A stretch of DNA of 64,000 nt from Alphaproteobacteria bacterium (lineage in GTDB: Bacteria > Pseudomonadota > Alphaproteobacteria > Ferrovibrionales > Ferrovibrionaceae), in assembly GCA_017307375.1 (NCBI GenBank), contig JAFKFH010000004.1, forward strand, positions 434,001 to 498,000, given 5' to 3'. Made by a program: the position numbers and the translations under genes. Below the pieces are notes generated by a model. The model was not told the DNA's origin. It saw only the letters and a program-made list of their open reading frames with translations, and ran no database searches. Shown piece after piece: positions 59,775 to 64,000 of this stretch (positions are counted from its first letter, which is position 1; each line of letters starts with the position of its first letter).

Positions 59775-59825
59775 GCCGCCATTGCGCCGCCCGGGCGTGC
59801 CGACGGCAATGCGGATCTTGCGCAG

Positions 59826-59852
59826 CCAGCCTTCGGATTTGCCGAAGGCTGG
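59826..59852. promoter_or_regulatory. 27-bp perfect palindrome between TauE and LysR genes
   Basis: Arms CCAGCCTTCGG (59826-59836) and CCGAAGGCTGG (59842-59852) are perfectly complementary around a 5-base centre (ATTTG). TTCGG-N5-CCGAA contains the T-N11-A form of a LysR box. It lies 17 bases before the LysR start and 52 before the TauE start, so it is the likely operator. Confidence 0.75.
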
Positions 59853-59868
59853 TGCTAGGATCCCGGCC

Positions 59869-60750
59869 ATGCGTTTCGACCTGACCGATCTGCGACTGTT
59901 TCTGTGCATCGTCGAGGCCGGCAGCATCACCAGGGGCGCCGAGATGGCCAACCTGGCGCTGCCCTCGGCCAGCGGGCGGTTGCGCGGCATGGAGGAGGTT
60001 GCCGGGGTGACGCTGCTCGAACGCGGCCGCCGCGGCGTCAGCCCCACACCGGCCGGCAGCGCGCTGGCCCACCATGCCAGGCTGGTCCTGGCCCAGATCG
60101 ATCGCATGCGGGGCGAATTGGGCGAGTTCGCCGGGGGGATGCGCGGCCGCGTTCGCATTCTCGCCAATACCGCGGCAATGACCGAGTTTCTGCCGGAGGT
60201 GCTGGCACCTTGGCTGGCCGCGCATCCTAAGATCGACATCGACCTGCGCGAGCGCCAATCGACCGACATCGTGGCAGCCATTTCCGGTGGGCATGCCGAT
60301 ATCGGCATCGTTTCCGATGCGGTCGATCACGGTGGGCTGAAGACCCTGCCGTTCGCGGTCGACCGCATGGTGGTGGTCGCGCCGCCCGACAGCCCGCTGG
60401 CCGGGCGGCGCCAGATCGCCTTCACCGAAACCCTCGATCACGGGTTCGTCGGGTTGGGAGCCGGCAGCGCGCTGCAGGACTATCTCGGCGGTCATGCTGC
60501 CCGCGCCGGACGACGGATTGCGTTCCGCATCCGCATGCGCGGCTTCGACGGCCTCTGCCGGATGGTCGCGGCCGGCGTCGGCATCGGCATCGTGCCCGAG
60601 ACTGCGGCGGCGCGGGGCCGGCGGTTGTGGGATATCGCAACGATCCCGCTCAGCGACGGCTGGGCCGCCCGGCGCCTGCTGCTGTGCCTGCGCGACCCCG
60701 GCGCCTTGGCGCCGCCGGCGCGCGCCCTGGTTCAGGCCCTGACGGCGTAG
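59869..60750 (+). CDS. LysR-family transcriptional regulator
   Basis: The 293-residue product has an N-terminal winged helix (LRLFLCIVEAGSITRGAEMA, ASGRLRGMEEVAGVTLLERG) and an effector domain (GRVRILANTAAMTEFLPEVL onward). The recognition helix departs slightly from the classical 'SAVSxQI' pattern (ALPSASGRLRGME). It probably controls the divergent TauE exporter through the 27-bp palindrome. It overlaps the convergent glycosyltransferase gene by 19 bases. Confidence 0.85.
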   Translation: MRFDLTDLRLFLCIVEAGSITRGAEMANLALPSASGRLRGMEEVAGVTLLERGRRGVSPTPAGSALAHHARLVLAQIDRMRGELGEFAGGMRGRVRILANTAAMTEFLPEVLAPWLAAHPKIDIDLRERQSTDIVAAISGGHADIGIVSDAVDHGGLKTLPFAVDRMVVVAPPDSPLAGRRQIAFTETLDHGFVGLGAGSALQDYLGGHAARAGRRIAFRIRMRGFDGLCRMVAAGVGIGIVPETAAARGRRLWDIATIPLSDGWAARRLLLCLRDPGALAPPARALVQALTA

Positions 60751-62549
60751 AGCTTCAGCGCATTGCCCCGCGTGCGCTGGGAGCGCCAGGCGGTCGGCGG
60801 CACTTCCTCGCCGTGACGGTCGAGCCAGTCGCGGAATGCCTGGGCCCGCCGGTGCCCTTCCGGCCCGGGGCCGAAACCGCCGGCCGCGCCGACCAGCACG
60901 TAGCGCACCTCGCCGGCGGCGACGCGGGCGGCGAAGTCGTCAAGGCCGAGGATCGGATCCGAGCCCATGTATCCGCCGATTGCCATGACCGGTTCGCCGG
61001 TCGCGATGATCAGCGGTGCGGCCAGCCGGGCATTTGGCGTGGCAAGCAGGTAACGGGCATCGCCGCGATTGGCGATGAGAAATGCGGCCAGCGCCGGGTC
61101 GTCGGGCGCATAGCGCCGCACCAGGGCTGCACGGCGCCTGGTCTCGTCGTCGGCGCGGCCGTCCAGGCGGTCGGCGCTGGCTGACGGCAGCATGATCACG
61201 CCCGGCGCGAGGATTGCCGAGGCCGACCAGATCGCGGGCGCGGCCAGCAGCGCTGCAAGCCCCACGGCGAGGGTCGCGAAGCGCGGGCCGGAACGCTGCC
61301 CGATGATCGTGACGAGGACGCCGATGGCGATCCCGGCGGCCAGCCACGTCCGCCAGCCGCCGGTGTCGGCGATGTAGACCTGCCAGGCCGCGGTCAGTAC
61401 CAGCGCAGCAGCCAGCCATCGTGCCCGCGGCCACAGCGCAACGATGCCGATCCCGACCAGTGCGGCCAGCGGCGGGGCCAGCAGGACCAGGTAGTAGGCG
61501 TGGAAAATGCCCCCCGCCGCGCTGAACACCGCGATGTAGGATAGGGCCCAGACGACCCACAGCATGATGGTCGGTCGTGCCGGGCCACGCCACATGGCGG
61601 CAAGCGCGATGACGGTGCCTATCACCGCCAGCGGCCACAGCCAGGCGACCTGCGCGGCGAGATGGCGGTCGGCCAGGCGCAGCGGCCCGACAGGCACGTC
61701 GTCATAGGTCTCCAGCGGCGGCGGCGCGTCGGGGCGTGGCGGCTGGGCCGGACGCGGCAGCAGGCGCACCAGCCGCTCGATCCCGTTGTGACCGACGGCG
61801 AGTTCCAGCATGGAATTGCCCTGGCTGGACCCGACATAGGGCCGTTCGGCGGCCGGGACGACATCGTAGGCGGCGGCCCAGGAAAGCGCCACGCTGGCCA
61901 GCACGATGCCCGATGCCGCGAGATGGACCAGCCGGCGCCGCCATTCGGCCGGTGCCGCCAGCCAGTAGACCAGCGCGAAGCCGGGCACTACGACCAGTGC
62001 CGCCATCATCTTGACGTTGAAGCCGATCCCGACCAGCGCCATGGCCAGCACCAGCAGGCGCCACGATCCACGCTCCGCCGCGACGATCATCGCCCAGGCC
62101 GCGAGCAGCAGGACAAGGACGAGGCAACTGTCGGTGTTCGACGAGCGGTCGACCGCGACGCTGATCGGCGTCATCGCCAGGAACAGCGCGGCCGCGAGAC
62201 CGGCAAGCCGCCCGCAGCGCCGGGCGACGAGGTGGTTGAGCAGGGCGATCGCCGCAACACCTTCGATTACCTGTGGCAGCAGGACCGCGAAGCCATTGAA
62301 GCCGAACAGTTTGGTGGACAGCACCTGCAGCCAGAACGCGACCGGCGGCTTGTCGAGCGAGACGAAGCCCGCGGGGTCGAAGGCGTTGAACAGGAAATTG
62401 TGCCAGCTTTCGGCCATGCTGCGCACGCCTGCGGAATAATAATCGGTGCCGAAGCGGTTACGGTCGAGCTGCCACAGCCGCAACGCGGTGCCCAGCGCCA
62501 GGATCGCTCCGAGCCCGAGCCGCCCCCATGTTATCCCGCTGAATCGCAT
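60732..62549 (-). CDS. PMT/YkcB-type membrane glycosyltransferase
   Basis: The 605-residue product has 11-13 membrane helices and the GT-C signatures of the PMT_2/YkcB group: DYYSAGVRSMAESWHNFLFN and SLDKPPVAFWLQVLSTKLFG, with acidic residues in the first periplasmic loop (TDYY). The C-terminal 150 residues are periplasmic (VMAIGGYMGSDPILGLDDFA). It should transfer a sugar from a polyprenyl-phosphate donor to lipid A, a cell-wall polymer or protein. The acceptor is unknown. Confidence 0.8.
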   Translation of the reverse strand: MRFSGITWGRLGLGAILALGTALRLWQLDRNRFGTDYYSAGVRSMAESWHNFLFNAFDPAGFVSLDKPPVAFWLQVLSTKLFGFNGFAVLLPQVIEGVAAIALLNHLVARRCGRLAGLAAALFLAMTPISVAVDRSSNTDSCLVLVLLLAAWAMIVAAERGSWRLLVLAMALVGIGFNVKMMAALVVVPGFALVYWLAAPAEWRRRLVHLAASGIVLASVALSWAAAYDVVPAAERPYVGSSQGNSMLELAVGHNGIERLVRLLPRPAQPPRPDAPPPLETYDDVPVGPLRLADRHLAAQVAWLWPLAVIGTVIALAAMWRGPARPTIMLWVVWALSYIAVFSAAGGIFHAYYLVLLAPPLAALVGIGIVALWPRARWLAAALVLTAAWQVYIADTGGWRTWLAAGIAIGVLVTIIGQRSGPRFATLAVGLAALLAAPAIWSASAILAPGVIMLPSASADRLDGRADDETRRRAALVRRYAPDDPALAAFLIANRGDARYLLATPNARLAAPLIIATGEPVMAIGGYMGSDPILGLDDFAARVAAGEVRYVLVGAAGGFGPGPEGHRRAQAFRDWLDRHGEEVPPTAWRSQRTRGNALKLYAVRA

Positions 62550-62625
62550 CGCCCGAGTCTCCGCGCCCGCCGCCGAAGTCTACGTCGCCCCGGCGCGGTT
62601 GACCATTGGTAGGTCCCGGCACAGC

Positions 62626-63405
62626 ATGGCGTTTCACGCGTTGCCAGAGTCGCCGATGCCGGATGCCCCGCCCGAGTTCCCCGCTGCCTATTCGTCCGTC
62701 CGGGCCGCCGCCTTCGGCGGGATGCGCGATGCGATCGCCGCGCCTTCCCTCGTCCTCGGTGCCAGCTATGTCGGCTTCGGCTCGCTGATCCGGGAAAGCG
62801 GGCTCGGGCTCGGCTGGGGCATGGCGTCGACGTTTGGGGCCTGGGCGCTGCCCGGGCAGATCGTCGCACTGGAGATGGTGATGGTCGGCGGCTCGCTGGC
62901 CGCACTGTTCCTGGCAGTGGCCGCCACGAACTTCCGCCTGCTGCCGATGACGGTCTCGCTGGTGCCGCATCTGCGGGCGCCCGGCCGGCCGGCCTGGGTC
63001 TACTATCTCGCCGCGCATCTGATCGCGGTCACCGGCTGGGCGATGGGCATGCTGCGCTGTCCCAGCCTGCCGCCCGAGCAGCGGTTGCCCTATTTTGCCG
63101 CTGCCTCCGGCACGCTGTGGATCGCGTCGCTGGCCGGCACGGCGCTGGGCTTTCTGGCGGCAGGCAGCGTGCCGCATGTCGTGTCGCTGGCACTGCTGTT
63201 TCTCAACCCGCTCTATTTCCTGCTGGTTTTTCTCGGCGATCTGCGCCAGCGCTGGCGGCCGATCGCGCTGGCGATCGGTTTTGCCATGGGGCCGCTGATG
63301 CATCTGGCCGAACCCTCATGGGGGCTCGTCATCACCGGTCTGGTCGGCGGCACGGCGGCCTTCCTGCTCGATCGCAGCCTGACGGCTTTGCGGGGCGGCC
63401 GGTGA
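62626..63405 (+). CDS. azlC: AzlC-family amino-acid exporter subunit
   Basis: The 259-residue product has the AzlC core (GMRDAIAAPSLVLGASYVGF, ATNFRLLPMTVSLVPHLR) and about six membrane helices. With AzlD it exports branched-chain amino acids or analogues. ATG 62656 (MPDAPPEF) is an alternative start that matches usual family length better; neither has a strong site. The stop overlaps the azlD start (GTGA). Confidence 0.82.
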   Translation: MAFHALPESPMPDAPPEFPAAYSSVRAAAFGGMRDAIAAPSLVLGASYVGFGSLIRESGLGLGWGMASTFGAWALPGQIVALEMVMVGGSLAALFLAVAATNFRLLPMTVSLVPHLRAPGRPAWVYYLAAHLIAVTGWAMGMLRCPSLPPEQRLPYFAAASGTLWIASLAGTALGFLAAGSVPHVVSLALLFLNPLYFLLVFLGDLRQRWRPIALAIGFAMGPLMHLAEPSWGLVITGLVGGTAAFLLDRSLTALRGGR

Positions 63406-63728
63406 GCGCGGCAGGCCTGCCATGGATCGCCCTGCTGCTGGGGATCGTCGCGACCTATTTCTGGCGCGGCCTCGGCGTGGCGCTCGCACGGCGGATGAAG
63501 GCGGAGGGAGCGCTGATCGATTGGGTCGGTTGCGTGGCCTATGCGCTGCTGGCCGGGTTGATTGCCCGCATGATCATTCTGCCGGTCGGGCCGATCGCCG
63601 ATATTCCGCTGACCCAGCGTGGCATTGCCGTCGCCTGTGGAATCGCGGCTTATTTCATTTCCCGTAAGAATATTCTCGTCGGCGTGCTGACAGGAACGGC
63701 AATGGTGGCGTTGCTGGTTACACTCTAG
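63402..63728 (+). CDS. azlD: AzlD-family exporter subunit
   Basis: The 108-residue product has four membrane segments and the AzlD pattern (IVATYFWRGLGVALARRMKA; YALLAGLIARMIILPVGP). It starts with GTG overlapping the azlC stop. AzlC and AzlD work as a pair. Confidence 0.82.
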   Translation: MSAAGLPWIALLLGIVATYFWRGLGVALARRMKAEGALIDWVGCVAYALLAGLIARMIILPVGPIADIPLTQRGIAVACGIAAYFISRKNILVGVLTGTAMVALLVTL

Positions 63729-64000
63729 AAAAGCTGGCCATTTCGCGGCTGGGCGCGCGAATATGGTGAATGCTTTGTTGCTCTACGATATCTTGCGGAC
63801 AATTTGGCGATGTTCTCGTCGGAGCGCCCAATTTGCGGGATTCGACTACCTTCCGTTCGCGATACGATCCCCCGGCAGAACTTGCCGACACCATGTCTGG
63901 CGTGGCGGTCCAAATTCGTTCCGGATCCAAATCCAAGATCGGGGATTCGTCGCCGGTTCGTTCTGGCGGCGTCGAAACGACAGGGCAGGGCTGAGGAGAT
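63729..64000 (+). other. Right-end stretch with no convincing gene
   Basis: The last 272 bases are less GC-rich than the rest and hold only short ORFs on both strands (for example 63770-63994 +) with no recognisable protein and no clear ribosome-binding site. A gene starting beyond the window may have its promoter here. Confidence 0.4.

Noticed and set aside
63770-63994. Plus-strand 74-codon ORF at the window end
   Set aside because: No ribosome-binding site, no family pattern and overlapping ORFs of equal length on the other strand.

Overview
The window is high-GC DNA of an alphaproteobacterium, probably of the Rhodospirillales type. The main evidence is the chromosomal order pcm - rhodanese - tolC - popZ-like (DUF2497) - valS at 30.9-36.9 kb, plus a DUF2336 protein, Tat-type signal peptides and many solute-binding-protein transporters. 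I saw no rRNA, insertion sequence or CRISPR array. One tRNA is present (tRNA-Cys, minus strand, 10083-10156).

Left host block (1-10.1 kb): the end of a SPINDLY-type O-GlcNAc transferase, a secreted OB-fold protein, a DUF2336 protein, an SDR dehydrogenase, a hydrolase carrying every hallmark residue of fluoroacetate dehalogenase, a tight run DUF502 - DUF4239 - mtgA, a Kef-type antiporter and a molybdopterin oxidoreductase.

Phage-derived element (about 10.3-30.7 kb, every gene on the minus strand): this is the most interesting part. A T7-type single-subunit RNA polymerase, with all four catalytic residues present, sits at the head of a compact head-and-tail gene set: collar fibre, nozzle, tail tip, ejection-type protein, three small ORFs, TerL, portal, scaffold, SU10/DUF5309 major capsid, adaptor, a small membrane protein and a large tail fibre. 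A 28-bp sequence occurs twice with one mismatch, once upstream of the polymerase gene and once upstream of the structural operon; I read it as the promoter of this polymerase. One hairpin follows the capsid gene and a rho-independent terminator follows the tail fibre. I see no integrase, repressor, DNA polymerase, helicase-primase, endolysin or attachment repeat. Intact host genes lie on both sides, so the missing modules are not simply outside the window. It is either a decayed prophage or a streamlined, host-kept particle system resembling a gene transfer agent but run by its own phage RNA polymerase. An AT-rich methyltransferase gene lies beyond the terminator.

Right host block (30.9-64 kb): after valS come a cytidine-deaminase-like gene, a DMT transporter with a divergent LysR gene, and then a LacI-controlled catabolic region (39.2-50.3 kb). 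That region holds an intradiol dioxygenase, SDR, BKACE enzyme, MDR reductase, two cupins, an NMT1-type ABC importer and two tandem amidohydrolases. Three copies of a TTGCAAACGATTGCAA-like operator tie it together. A second transport region (50.3-56.9 kb) pairs a TetR regulator and its 16-bp palindrome with a Ugp-like ABC importer, a metallophosphoesterase and a protein-tyrosine-phosphatase-like enzyme, which suggests uptake and hydrolysis of an organic phosphoester. The end of the window has a second DMT exporter, an AraC regulator, a TauE exporter and LysR gene divergent across a 27-bp palindrome, a PMT-family glycosyltransferase and azlCD.
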